Origin: Isoetes taiwanensis
Lineage: Eukaryota; Streptophyta; Lycopodiopsida; Isoetales; Isoetaceae
DNA length: 64,000 bases
Assembly (NCBI GenBank): GCA_021234155.1
Contig: JAJEKV010000090.1
Span: 4,152,952 to 4,216,951, forward strand
Direction: 5' to 3'
Shown here: positions 1 through 9,941 of the stretch, one piece after another
Layout of the letters: each line of letters starts with the position of its first letter
How positions within the stretch are numbered: position 1 is the stretch's first letter
Notes under the pieces: generated by a model
What the model saw: only the letters and a program-made list of their open reading frames with translations
What the model was told of the DNA's origin: nothing
Database searches by the model: none
Position numbers and translations under genes: made by a program

Positions 1-651
1 CTCTACAATTTTCAAATTCAGGGCTCTGGTATCAGACATTGAGGCGCCATAGACCTATTCACTAGTACATAAAAGAGCCTTTGGCATAGATTTCAACATT
101 CTAGTTCAAGGTGCATCTCGAGCCTTCTAGCTCATGTTCTTTTGTTTTTATGCAGGCTTCTATATCACATCATCTCTAGTTTTCTTGGCGTATTTCTCCT
201 ATATTTTTCTTGAGCTATTAGAATTGAATTGGTTTATATCGTTCTTGGAGACCAAATGACCTATGTGTCCCAAACTGAAAAAACAATGAACCACTATCTA
301 GGATTAAAAAATAGGGCCATACAAAGAACATACTAGAAAGAAAAGGTCCTGAATGAGGTCATCGAATTTTTACAAATGAAAATAAAATCAAGTCAATAAA
401 TCTCAATGTGAAACAAAAATATCAAAATGAAGATACTCTCTACCTTCGAGTACTAGACCACATCTTACGCTTGACATCGTTGGTCCAAGTTAGGTATTTG
501 AAAGTAGGTTAAAAAGCTAGCTGTTTCCATATAGAATTGTAACACTTCTTTTTTCCTTGTTCACTATATTATGTAGTTGTGGTCCAATAGAAAGACACAT
601 ACGACTCGAACTTGATAAATATAGCAAGAAAAAAAACATGCCATTCCACAA
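1..651. other. intergenic, no gene seen
   Basis: AT-rich sequence with short open frames only and no recognisable protein motif, RNA gene or terminal repeat. It ends where the left arm of the LTP inverted repeat begins. Confidence 0.6.
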
Positions 652-779
652 AAAGAAGAATAAAATAAATAATATTATATTATTATACCACCTAATTGGA
701 ACATTCCAAGTGGACGTTCTTATTACATCATATATAAATTAGATAATATAGCTTATAGTTCACATTTAACAAAGGTGCA

Positions 780-1046
780 TTAGCCACAAGTGGAGGTGGA
801 AAAACCACATGCACCCGCGAGCTTTTTAATTTGATTGGCATAACTTTTATATGGTTTGAGACAAGTGCACAACTGATTAGTGCTGAGGGCCTTGGCAGAA
901 CTACAACAGGAACTTGGTGGAGCAGTACCATGCACCACAGCACTTTGGCATGCACTATAAAGGCCACTACATTGGGCATTAGACATGTCGAAATAGAATC
1001 CTAGAACCAAAAGAAGAGCAAGAAAACTTGTAATTCTAATACCCAT
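780..1046 (-). CDS. small secreted lipid-transfer-like protein (8-Cys motif)
   Basis: An 88-residue secreted protein of the non-specific lipid-transfer/2S albumin-like superfamily, whose members bind lipids in the cell wall or apoplast. Residues 1-24 form a hydrophobic signal peptide (LALLLVLGF core) ending in SNAQ before the first cysteine. The mature part of about 64 residues has all eight cysteines in family order: C, C, CC, CxC, C, C, with gaps of 6, 13, 11, 1, 17 and 6 residues. The size is near the 7-kDa type, but the spacing does not exactly fit classical type 1 or type 2 as I recall them. The start is the only Met upstream of the signal peptide; the stop is TAA at 780-782. No intron is visible. 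The 3' two thirds of the gene lie in the inverted repeat. Naming to subfamily is not possible here. Confidence 0.85.
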   Translation of the reverse strand: MGIRITSFLALLLVLGFYFDMSNAQCSGLYSACQSAVVHGTAPPSSCCSSAKALSTNQLCTCLKPYKSYANQIKKLAGACGFSTSTCG

Positions 1047-1243
1047 TATTGTTTCTTGTGTGCTTGTTGTGCTTTAGATTTTGAGATTAAATAGTGCAAG
1101 CATTTATGGTGGTTGTTGGAAGTCGTATTTCCTACCTTCCCATTAGACAACACGACAAATGCATTAAATGGTGCACCCACTCCTTCTAGGTACTTTTGAC
1201 AAGGCCATGAATCTAGAACTTTACCTAACCGAAGAAAATTTCG

Positions 1244-1351
1244 TTCTTTGTTTATAATTATCAAATTTACAATCAAGATATCTTCTTCCTGGGTTTACCC
1301 TTTTTCTACAAGTAATCTCTTTGTTTATAATTATCGAGTTTACAATCAAGA
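1244..1351. repeat. short direct duplication in the inverted-repeat spacer
   Basis: A 34-bp sequence beginning TCTTTGTTTATAATTATC at 1244-1277 recurs at 1318-1351 with two or three changes. It lies in the spacer between the two LTP arms, upstream of the intact minus-strand gene, so it may be part of its promoter region. Confidence 0.75.
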
Positions 1352-1393
1352 GGATTTTATCACCCAATTGTGTTAACACCTAGATCAATCCCA

Positions 1394-1625
1394 TTGGTTC
1401 TAGGATTCTATTTCAATATGTCTAATGCCCAATGTAGTGGCACGCCAAAGTGCACGCCAAAGTGCTGTGGTGCATGGTACTGCTCCACCAAGTTCCTGTT
1501 GTAGTTCTGCCAAGGCCCTCAGCACTAATTAGTTGTGCACTTGTCTCAACCCATATAAAAGTTATGCTAATCAAATCAAAAAGCTTGCGGGTGCATGTGG
1601 ATTTTCCAACCTCCACTTGTGGCTA
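1394..1625 (+). pseudogene. LTP-like pseudogene (inverted copy)
   Basis: This is the mirror copy of the 780-1046 gene on the opposite strand. It starts inside the signal-peptide codons (GGTTCTAGGATTCTATTTC) and lacks the first dozen or so codons, including the initiator Met. A small duplication of CACGCCAAAGTG around 1441-1462 replaces part of the region between the first cysteines, and a TAG (CTAATTAGTT region) interrupts the copy further on. Cysteine codons near the C terminus and the shared 3' flank are still recognisable. It cannot encode the 8-Cys protein. If transcribed, its RNA is antisense to most of the intact gene. Confidence 0.85.
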
Positions 1626-1755
1626 ATGCGCCTTTGTTAAATGTGAACTATAAGCTATATTATCTAATTTATATATGATGTAATAAGAACGTCCACTTGG
1701 AATGTTCCAATTAGGTGGTATAATAATATAATATTATTTATTTTATTCTTCTTTG

Positions 1756-2480
1756 CCTAGCAAGGGAAACAATAAATCCATGGTCTGCCGTTCTTGTACG
1801 AATGCATGACCCAAATAGAATTCAAAGATCCCAAATGAAGGCTATAACACAACAATGCTCTCAAACTAAGCATCATTGACACGAAGACTTCCTCGCACTA
1901 TCGCGAATAACCACAGTCCAAAGTAGAAAACAAGTCGAACAAAAGAAATGTTTGCGATGGCCTTGGCCCCCGCGATAAATTTCATCCACAAGTATGATAG
2001 TCTTGCTTATTTTCTTACCTCATTATTAGTTATATGTACTAAATTTCGGGTCAAGTGAAGGCTCAAAATGGAGGGACTCCTCTTCAAACTTCACGATAAA
2101 AGTTTTGAACATTAAATGTCGATAATTACTTGTAGAAAAAGTGTAAACCCCAAAAAAGATAAATAGATAGTATTTTAACGTCATGTGACCACACACCATA
2201 CTACATTGCTCAGTTGGGCCCTACCCCAACCACTTTACATTGTGTCTGTAAGCTTTGACAAACAACAGTTCAGAGTGCAATTCTGGGCAGTCTCTAACTC
2301 GAGATCTATAACTGCAAGAACTAGTATGTTACCACTAGATCAAACACCCAGACACAATTTTATCACCCAAAAGAAGAAATAATAGTTGCAATCATTAAAT
2401 AAATTGGATAAAAAAGGCAACGGTTCGAACCACTTAAAGCTTTAAAAAAAGAAAAGAGGGGATACCCACGTCGTCTGATA
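1756..2480. other. intergenic, nothing recognised
   Basis: About 0.7 kb after the right arm of the inverted repeat. Only short open frames without recognisable motifs; no repeats or RNA gene found. Confidence 0.5.
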
Positions 2481-2974
2481 TCTTGAAGAACTATTACAAC
2501 ATAAGCAACATCAAGAGCTGTGAACATTTCGAGATGGCTATGGCTATCGGAAGCAAGACCCAATCCGGCAGCATGAGGGGAGTGATGTTGCAAACGCATC
2601 GAAGTGAGGGATATAATGTAGTGGCTGCTTTGAAGATCCAGACCAATCTGAGACAAGAATATAGATTTTGAGCATCAAGCTCTGCAGCATAGATCCAGGA
2701 AGAGGCATGACAGATCCAGAAGCAGTAGAAGCATGCGCAGAACTATACATTGGATTAACAAAACTAGAAGGAAAAGCATCCAGCTGAGACCTGAGATGAA
2801 GGAAGCATCCAGATAGTGTCACGCACAGCCATGGTTGTGAATCCGTCCTTGTTGCCTGGCTAGGGGGATGGAGTGATATTGGGATCTGTGGTGAGAGCTA
2901 TGCAAGGAAGCACTTTTTACACCATTAGAGCCCCCTGACGAACTGCCAAGAGAAGAGACAATGGCCAAGATGGT
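2480..2974. other. possible decayed 3' continuation of the TCP relic
   Basis: No intact frame. The minus strand follows directly on the TCP motif at 2975-3125 and may be its decayed C-terminal coding or 3' region, but I recognise no conserved block here. Confidence 0.25.
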
Positions 2975-3125
2975 GCTCTAGTAGTTGCAATAATCGAAGG
3001 CTCAGCCTGGTGGAGGAGCAACTCAATTGTCTCCATGTCTGAGTTGTGGCCCAGTTCTTGCATACCTGGAAAATTTGTGATGTGCAAATGGCAGGCATTC
3101 AGATGCATTGGCCTCTGCCCTCCAA
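2975..3125 (-). pseudogene. TCP transcription factor relic (PCF/class I-like TCP domain)
   Basis: The minus strand encodes ELGHNSDMETIELLLHQAEPS followed by IIATT, which matches helix II and the end of the TCP DNA-binding domain of class I (PCF) plant transcription factors. Just upstream in another frame is PAICTSQIFQVCK, matching the loop and first helix (MPAxCAAxxFQLTR in the family), so one frameshift separates the two halves. The basic region further upstream is barely recognisable and the frame downstream is broken. TCP proteins regulate cell proliferation genes in the nucleus; this copy cannot make the domain. No intact parent gene is in the window. Confidence rests on the conserved ETI...LLHQAEPSII block. 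Confidence 0.75.
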
Positions 3126-3169
3126 GTTGTTGCCTCACCTCGAGGGTCTACATAGGTGGCACGCTTCAC

Positions 3170-4030
3170 TGCACTTACTTTTCTGCAAAGAACAAACAAG
3201 AAACTAGCAGTAAGGCAGGCTTGGGGCAAAGGGTAGATTGAATGGGCAGAAAGAGGATGAAAGACATATGCAAGAAGTAAGGCCGGAGCTTGCCACGTAT
3301 CTAACATGTGGATAGGCTTTAAATGCTTGCTTAAAATTTTCAACATGATGTTAGATGGTTATCCATTAGTCATAAAGTATATAGAACGTACATGCAGTGT
3401 TAGAAGTTTTATCACTAGCGAACAATTAGATATGAAGAATACGGGTCTTTTTGGGATAGCATTTGAGGGCATTAGGCTAATTCGGTTATAACTATCTTTG
3501 AGAACTGGGTCGCATGGCAACGGTGGCTTACAGGCTATTATCAGCCAAGCAATCATAATTTAAAGAATTTCAACATTTTTAAGGGTTAAGAGTCTTTAAA
3601 ATTATTTCATTTTTCTTAACATTTGCCACACTTCAATGCTTTTATTTTGTGACCATGTGTTTGCCTCTGTTCATACTAGAGGTTCTTTGAGCCACTCCCT
3701 TTAGCTTGTGCTATAACAGAATTATGTTGTAAATAATCAATAGAATGATGACAAAATGTTCATGTTGTAAATAACGAATAGAATGATAATAAAATTTTGA
3801 TGTATTTAAGTTGTTTGCTTCGGTTGAGTAAAGATCATTGGCAATGATAAATGTATGGAGTTATCATAGCAACATTGGCGTGATTAGCTTACAAGAATAT
3901 CTTGAATCTCATAGTCTTGATGTTATGACAGATTGTTTATGTTGTTAATAATTGGCGTCAAGTTTAGGTTACACAACTTCAGCATATAAACCTAATAGAG
4001 GTAAACAAATGTTTGATGGAAAAAAGGGTG
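3170..4030. other. intergenic with a small tandem duplication
   Basis: AT-rich sequence without a recognisable gene. At about 3724-3800 a unit of roughly 38 bp (ATGTTGTAAATAA...AATAGAATGAT) is present twice in tandem with a few changes. The stretch ends at the target-site duplication of the next LINE. Confidence 0.5.
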
Positions 4031-4581
4031 AAGACATTTTGTAATAGAATAGAATAGAATAGTTTTTTTATCGTCCACTGAGACCAATCGGCCTATGGGA
4101 CCCAGAAGGAGCGCAACAAACTTATTACTGTCCGGGTTAAAAAACCCCCGCCCCGAAGGGTTTTCGAGGGAAAAACCGTGGCAGTAATAAGAATGCTGTC
4201 AAACTGTACAAGTATACATCATCATGAAATAAATGTGTATGTACATGTCAAGTGTGTGCCCGAGGACATAGCTGATCTCGCATGTCCATGACCTCCTGAA
4301 GGTATGATCCTAGCATCCGTACGGATGCCGTGCTCAATGTCACATGTAGCGGCTGGCCAGGCCTGACCAACTCAGCATAGCGCGTCCGGATTTGATCATA
4401 TGCTGGGCAACTTTGAAGGGTATGAGATTCATCCTCAATGACTCCCATTTGGCAGCATTGACAGAGCCTGTCCTAACGTGGCTCACCAATCCATCTGCCT
4501 GTCTCAATTCGAAGATGATGTGCCCCTGTGCGAATGGCGGCAATGAGTCTGCGTCTTTTCATGCTTGCTACAAAGACATTT
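4031..4581 (-). mobile_element. 5'-truncated LINE (microsatellite-tailed family, copy 1) with 9-bp TSD
   Basis: The insert at 4040-4572 is flanked by AAGACATTT at 4031-4039 and 4573-4581. On the minus strand its 3' end is a conserved untranslated block (reverse complement of ATCGTCCACTGAGACCAATCGGCCTATGGGACCC, split here only for length) with a C-rich/G-rich hairpin block, followed by a (CTATT)n tail instead of poly(A). Upstream, minus-strand codons 4248-4448 read GVIEDESHTLQSCPAYDQIR, the C-terminal end of the LINE ORF2 also present in the 24-28 kb copy. The element is a dead-on-arrival insertion: only the last ~530 bp was copied. The 3' block matches the copies at 23.88 kb and 54.35 kb. Confidence 0.85.
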
Positions 4582-4878
4582 CTTAACTAGATAACATGAG
4601 GATAAGTATAACAAGGTCTCCACCCCAATTTTGATTATCCCTGGATTAGCAAGTCCATTAGGGCCAATCAATTTAGCCAAAATGGCACTTGCTAATAAGC
4701 TAAATTAATAATTAATTAACATAATTAGTTATTAATTAGCTAAGGTTGCATAATTATCTTACTCAATTAATGTAATTTTAGCATACCACATCACAAGCAC
4801 TAGCAGGATCTTCAACATGGTCAGATGGTAGCACAATAGATGGAAACATCTGCCGGATCTTAGAGCCATTCAAAAGCT
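4582..4878. other. short intergenic, AT-rich
   Basis: AT-rich spacer between the LINE insert and the DUF4283 relic; runs of AATTAATTA. In another minus-strand frame it may contain the tail of the DUF4283 relic. No feature of its own. Confidence 0.4.
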
Positions 4879-6099
4879 TCAATCGGAAGAGAAAATGCCA
4901 GGGACCACTAGCACTGGAAGAGAAGTGGGCACAAGCTGCAAAGCAGGCAGAGCAACACAGATCTTGGGGACCTGCACAATAGAATGAGCCAAATATACAC
5001 CCAGGCCATTAGCCATAGAAACCAAGAAATCAGGCACCATCAGATCAGGAAGAAGATCCTGAATCTGGAACCAACACGGGATTTTAACCGCTGTCAAAGA
5101 AATGGTGGACATTGCCGGAGTATAATACTGATACAACACATAAGATTCACCCAAAGTATCCACACCCCGACTAACCAATTGCCGCACGGAAGACTCAGCC
5201 TCAAACATGATTATAAAGAAATTATTTGGTAGGAATTTCAGAGACTGATACCTGGGCAAAACCAATCCACCTCAGATGTCCGGCAAGCCAAGAGCTAAAC
5301 CTCCTCGTGTCCAATATGTAACCCGTGAAGTAGCCCAATACTGCAAATGAAACTAGATTCTCAATGGTCTGAACATGCCTGGTATGATCAATATCTATCC
5401 ATGGAGTCTCTGGAAGAGCTGCCTGCAGGTCAACAGAGTGATGATCCTCCACAAATTTCAGAGCCTCTTGAACACGGACAGTCCTACACTCCGGAGCCTT
5501 GTGCTTGATCCAATCTGAAAACCCGGCCGAGTGATGCGAGCAACAGTGTCATTGCTCCGCCAGGCTGGGCGCATAGGAGTTGGGGCTGCCGCCCTGGCAC
5601 CCTGAGAGGTATCCAGGAGCACCCCAGGAGGCACATCAGCTACATGCACCCTAGAAGAGGGCGCATCAACAGCAAGTGATCCCTTCCCAAGCACAGGGAG
5701 AGAGGGCATCACAGATGCAGTTTCCAAAGGGGGCATGCTTGATGGAATCAAGACCTGAGTCTCCAAGACACAATCTAATGGAGTCTCAGAATTATATTGG
5801 GAAGAAGAGCAATCCACATACCTCTCAACCGAAGGGGATTCCAAGAGCTCCCTCATCTCTGCCACCAATTGCATGCCACTTCCTACAGCCCGCGCCTTTT
5901 CATGCATGCCGAGACCCGCGCCCTTCCCCTTTACTGGAGGATTCTTCCTCCTCGCCATCTCCCTTGGCTTCAGCCCCAAGCCATGAGGCTCAATCGATCC
6001 TCCATCAGCCTGTCTGGCAGGAGCCATGACATCCGAACCAGTCCGGAAATCAGCTGTTTGCGGCAATAAGCCACATGCAAAATAGCTGATGCTATACAT
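4879..6099 (-). pseudogene. decayed LINE ORF1-type protein with DUF4283-like domain
   Basis: Three successive minus-strand frames (6099-5458, 5452-5222, 5265-4879) read as one broken protein. The first ~210 residues are Pro/Ser-rich and basic (ARRKNPPVKGKG). The next two frames carry a DUF4283-like fold: SWLAGHLRWIGFAQVSVSEI, then FFIIMFEAESSVRQLVSRG, then a W-containing IPCWFQIQDLLPDLM strand and SMANGLGVYL. That order is typical of plant L1 ORF1 proteins, which bind nucleic acid in the retrotransposon RNP. At least two frameshifts break it and no endonuclease or reverse transcriptase follows, so this is an ORF1 remnant or a separately dispersed DUF4283 gene. No CCHC knuckle was seen. Confidence 0.65.
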
Positions 6100-6597
6100 C
6101 TCCGGAAAGAGCTCAGAGCAAGCTTTCCAACGACCTCAAGTACGCCGAAATTTGACACCAGATAAGAGAGATATCGCCGATCAAAGTTTCGCCGTCAAAA
6201 CCCCGACTGCCCAATTCGACCGCCCTCCCAACATCGGCACCAGGACAGTTGGTGTCAGCTTGAGATGATTTTGAGGCACAAGGGCTGCCCTTTTGCCAGA
6301 CGCTTATAGGGAAGTCTATGAATGTAACATGCCCATATTATTTTCGGGGGAGAGGGAGGGGTGTTTTCAAGTTTGATGCATTCTTCTATTTTGCCAACTG
6401 AGGACAGTTGATTCTCTACCATGGTGGGCTGTTACAAATACACTATAAGAGTTGGAATATATGTAAAAATAGCCATGACATTAGAGTTCGCTATTCTAAT
6501 TGTCATGCCACAAGGTTCCCAAATTATCTAGTTAGTAAGGTTTTGGCAAAGGTTGGGAGAGAAATGGGGGTTAGGGTTTCGATAATGTTTTTTTGGT
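6100..6597. other. spacer between opposite-strand ORFs
   Basis: Holds the 5' flank of the minus-strand DUF4283 relic and the upstream flank of the plus-strand ORF at 6598. A G-rich patch (TTTTCGGGGGAGAGGGAGGGG) lies near 6340-6360. No regulatory element could be named with confidence. Confidence 0.4.
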
Positions 6598-7224
6598 GTG
6601 TGGGTATGGTTTCGTGGTAGAGAATCGTGGCAGGGCTGGTCCGAGCATGGCGGGCGACTGATGCTCGCCCTTATTTGCTGGAGGAGATGGCGGCCATGCT
6701 GGGCGGCCAGATGGTGTCGCTGGAGGCCTGGAGGCTCCCTGGCATATGCCTTGCCAAAAAGGGCGTTTGTGGCAGCATTCTTGGTCGCTGGAGACATGCC
6801 TTCTCTGTATTTGTTAGTGCTTTACAAGCAGGAGGCGCTTGAGATGGGATTGCCAGTGCCGAAAAGTTTTGTCCTGCTTGCCAGTGAGGTGAAGAAATTC
6901 TTCTGCACATTCAAGAAGGAATACTTCGCTGATAGCAGTTATGTGGCGTGTGGGCTGATTGAGGGCTCATCAGGTGTGCTCTTCGATTGCCTAATTGTGG
7001 AGCATTTTCTTCCATTGTCTGTGTTTTCTATGCTGGAGACGGTAGAGACACATCAGTCATTTGTTGCAGCAACGAACTTTCTTGAAAAGTACATTGGTTG
7101 TCTAGCTGCAATTCCAAGTGCTACTGTGTGGACGGAGACATGGCTGGTACAGGGGCGAGGTGAGCTGGAGTTGTACAATTGGAATGATGAGAATTGGATG
7201 GGTGCTCCTTCGAGTTCTTTGTAA
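6598..7224 (+). CDS. unrecognised ORF, possibly frameshifted
   Basis: A 208-codon plus-strand ORF that I do not recognise. Its 5' third is GC-rich (TGG, CGG and GCC codons) and gives an unlikely Trp/Arg-rich peptide. The overlapping +2 frame (6627-6842) gives a more natural MAGLVRAWRATDARPYLLEE start, and the long frame becomes natural after about 6840 (VKKFFCTFKKEYFADSSYV, then ETVETHQSFVAATNFLEKYI). This suggests an original protein of about 200 residues with a frameshift near 6830. No signal peptide, membrane segment or catalytic motif stands out. It may be a lineage-specific gene or a transposon fragment. The start given is that of the long frame. Confidence 0.35.
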   Translation: MWVWFRGRESWQGWSEHGGRLMLALICWRRWRPCWAARWCRWRPGGSLAYALPKRAFVAAFLVAGDMPSLYLLVLYKQEALEMGLPVPKSFVLLASEVKKFFCTFKKEYFADSSYVACGLIEGSSGVLFDCLIVEHFLPLSVFSMLETVETHQSFVAATNFLEKYIGCLAAIPSATVWTETWLVQGRGELELYNWNDENWMGAPSSSL

Positions 7225-7375
7225 AGCCAGGACTGTTTTTTGTGAATATAAGGGTTTTTCATGAGTGCAGAGTTCTGTAGTGTAATATAGGGTGCATTTG
7301 CCGTTTTCTTTCTTGCAAATGTGTATAGCCTTCTACGTACATGTAGTATATGAATTGGAGTGTCTTCGCAGGAGC

Positions 7376-7900
7376 TTTTGGACATGCACGTCTTCTGTGG
7401 AAGCCTGTTCTTCAACCGTGTTGGATAATTCCATGACTCTTGTTCCGTCATGTTTTCTCTTGTGTTGGAGTTCTGTTCATAGTCTGCTTATGCACAGACG
7501 TCTTGGGCATGGACGCCCTTTGTGGAAGCTTCTTCCTCAGGCTTCTTTCATGACTGTTGTTCTGAGATATGCAAATCTGGCAATGCAATACATGTGACAT
7601 GTCCACTTTCGTTCCCTGTTATGTTATTGTGTTCTTCTCTGCTGTTTTGCATCCTTATGTTCTCTGCTATTTTGCACTTGTGGTCATATTCTGCTTATGT
7701 ACACACGTCTTGGGCAAGGACGCCCTTTGTCAAAGCTTGTTGTTGAAGCTCTTTTCATGACTCTTGTTTTCAGATATGGACATCTGCCAATGTAATATGT
7801 GTGAGCTGTTCACTTTGGTTCACTGTATATCTGCCAATGTAATATATGTCACCTGTTGACTTTAGTTCACTCTTATGTTAGTGTGCATCTGTTGTAAATG
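7376..7900. repeat. degenerate tandem repeat, ~2.5 units
   Basis: A block containing GCACAGACGTCTTGGGCATG, then GACGCCCTTTGTGGAAGCTT and a TTTCATGACTGTTGTT segment, starts near 7490. It returns near 7697 as TACACACGTCTTGGGCAAGG with the same downstream order, and a partial unit precedes it at about 7376 (GGACATGCACGTCTTCTGTG). A sub-unit CTGCCAATGTAATATRTGT is also doubled at about 7786 and 7831. The repeats follow directly on the orphan ORF and may be its duplicated 3' region. Confidence 0.65.
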
Positions 7901-9430
7901 CAATGTTATTACATTCACTATTTATTTGTATGCATGAAAGTATTAGGTGTATGTAGATACGTAGAAAGGGCGTATGGGGTGCGCGGGTGTATACGGGGGT
8001 CTGATGTGGAAATTCCACAACCCTTGATTTGGCACATTCATGGAATAATGCTTCGATCCAATGATCGAAAAAAAGCAATAAGGATAGAGCAATAAGGATA
8101 GAGCAATAATTGTCATGCCAATCATATTGCCACATGTAATATAAAATTAGCTACTTTATTATTGGTTAGCTATCATTGGAGAAGGTTAAGGGCTAGTTTT
8201 AGTCTTGTATATCACGAAAGCTAGGGCCAATAATGGATGAGAGGACAAGAATAGATCTAGGAAGATTTAAAAGGACATTGCTTGGAGCAACTAGCAGTAG
8301 CGTCCAAAAGGTTGGCTCTGCGTTAATATCATCGTTCAAGAGAGGAATTAGTGACAGATTCTTGAAGACTTTCTACGTGTAATTTCGGGTTGGGAGGTTT
8401 AGATAATCTCTACCTCTTGCCGTAATCATTCTTTCAATAAAGGAGTTCTTTATTTTGAATTTATTTAACTGCCCTTTCCCTTAATAATACCTTTTTATTC
8501 CTAACTCATAATAGCATTAAGATCATTAATGAGTGACAACAATCTTGTTTCAAGATGAAAAGACAATTGTGGCATTATAGTTAAGATTGTGAGGGTCAAG
8601 GATGGATCATAATTTGGTCTTGTGTTCTCATATTGTGAGATAGGAAACACCAAATTTATATATAGTTACTTGTGAAGGGATTGTAGGTCTATAAGATTGA
8701 CATCATCAATATCAGATATAGAATCCAAATGAACATTACCATATGTGATGACCCAAATTGTTTCCCATTACCCAATCTTTAAGCTTATATGTTGCGTTGT
8801 CTTTCAAGGTGGTCTCCATTTCGTACAATAAGGTTCCATCTTAGAATAGTGGACAAAATATGGCACACACATCATAAAAACAAAAAATATGTTGCCAATG
8901 ATCACAAATTACTCCATGATATCCTGCATATGTATGTAAGGATGAGCAATCATCCTCTGGCTAACACATTTATATGGTGGATGTTTTGGGACATACCTAA
9001 AAGTCATTGGAGTAATTGAGATCATTCATTTAGGCCATACAAAGTAGTTTCCTGAAGCCACGATCTGCCTTACATACGTCATAGTCACTGCAAGAATCAG
9101 GGAAATTGATTTAAAGCAAACAAGTCTCAAAAATTGATGTATTGCAAACACTAGTTTGTCTCTGAATAATCAACATTATCTTCGCCATGGAAAAGAGATG
9201 GATCTTTATCAAGAAGATTTAATTCCAGCCATGATATGAACAACTTCAGCAAATTAACAATTTCAAGAAGAAGTATACAAACCTTAGAATTGATGGGAAC
9301 CCATATCAACCAGTGTATTAAGGGACTAACAACGGTAGGTACAAGATTGGTAAGTCTCTGCAAGACCATCCAAGGGCACAACTTAGTTTCAACTGTGATA
9401 TTCCACGTATTTTATATGTTATTGGGTTAC
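7901..9430. other. intergenic with no supported gene
   Basis: AT-rich. At about 8071-8107 AATAAGGATAGAGC is present in two adjacent copies. The rest holds only short frames with no recognisable motif. The 5'-truncated LINE junction lies near 9440. Confidence 0.5.
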
Positions 9431-9497
9431 GGGTGCTTATGCAGGGGCCCGAGATTCCTCTGTTCCTGAGGCAACAGGCAGAGGACTCCGTGGTGCA

Positions 9498-9941
9498 GTG
9501 AGTGGAGTTGGACGAGGTGGTGTGGTTGGGAGAGGTGGTGTGGGACGAGGCCGGGGCAGGCTTGCTGCTGGCCGCCCATTGGATGGCGGGGCTAGGGGAC
9601 GTGGTGGCTCAGGGGAGGGCTCAGATGATTTGGTTGTGGCTAGGTCTGAGGACAGGGCTGTGGGAGGGGCTGGTGATCCTGTTGGGGATGTCCCGGTAGC
9701 GGTATGTGCTGAGCATGAGGTGGCTGGAGCAGCCCGGTTGGAGGTAGAGACTAGTGTGGCCCATGACTCTATGGAGGTGCCTGGGGGACTTCCAACACGT
9801 GTTGGAAGTGGAATGTCACGTAGAGCGGCTGTGGGTCACATTGCTGTGATTAATCCTCTGGCTCTAGATGATGACTCTGTGGAGTGGGCTGATGGCCTGG
9901 TGGGTAGGCATGTGGGGCTGGACACTTCTCCTCCGGGATGA
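9498..9941 (+). pseudogene. LINE ORF1, C-terminal remainder
   Basis: A 147-codon frame of low complexity, Gly/Arg-rich at the start (GRGGVGRGRGRLAAGRP) and acidic later, resembling the linker and tail of plant L1 ORF1 proteins after the zinc knuckle. The DUF4283 and CCHC parts are missing because the element is 5' truncated. Its TGA stop at 9939-9941 overlaps the ATG of ORF2 at 9938 (sequence ATGA), an arrangement suited to termination-reinitiation. The first Met is just the first one left by truncation, so the true ORF1 start is absent. Confidence 0.6.

Larger units (their letters stand above)
652..1755. repeat. ~360-bp inverted repeat carrying LTP gene and its pseudogene
   Basis: The segment 652-1010 reappears as its reverse complement at 1394-1755, with a 383-bp spacer. 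The arms match almost base for base from the AT-rich 3' flank (the AATAATATAATATTATT stretch) through most of the LTP coding sequence, ending inside the signal-peptide codons. Differences are scattered substitutions plus one small rearrangement in the right arm, where a CACGCCAAAGTG motif is doubled. The left arm holds the intact minus-strand gene and the right arm a plus-strand copy without a start codon. A transcript through both arms would fold into a long double-stranded stem. Confidence 0.9.

Noticed and set aside
9380-9400. TSD for the 9.4-13.8 kb LINE
   Set aside because: AACTGTGATATT and AACTCTGTGATACC are similar but not aligned as a credible duplication, and the first lies too far from the 5' edge.
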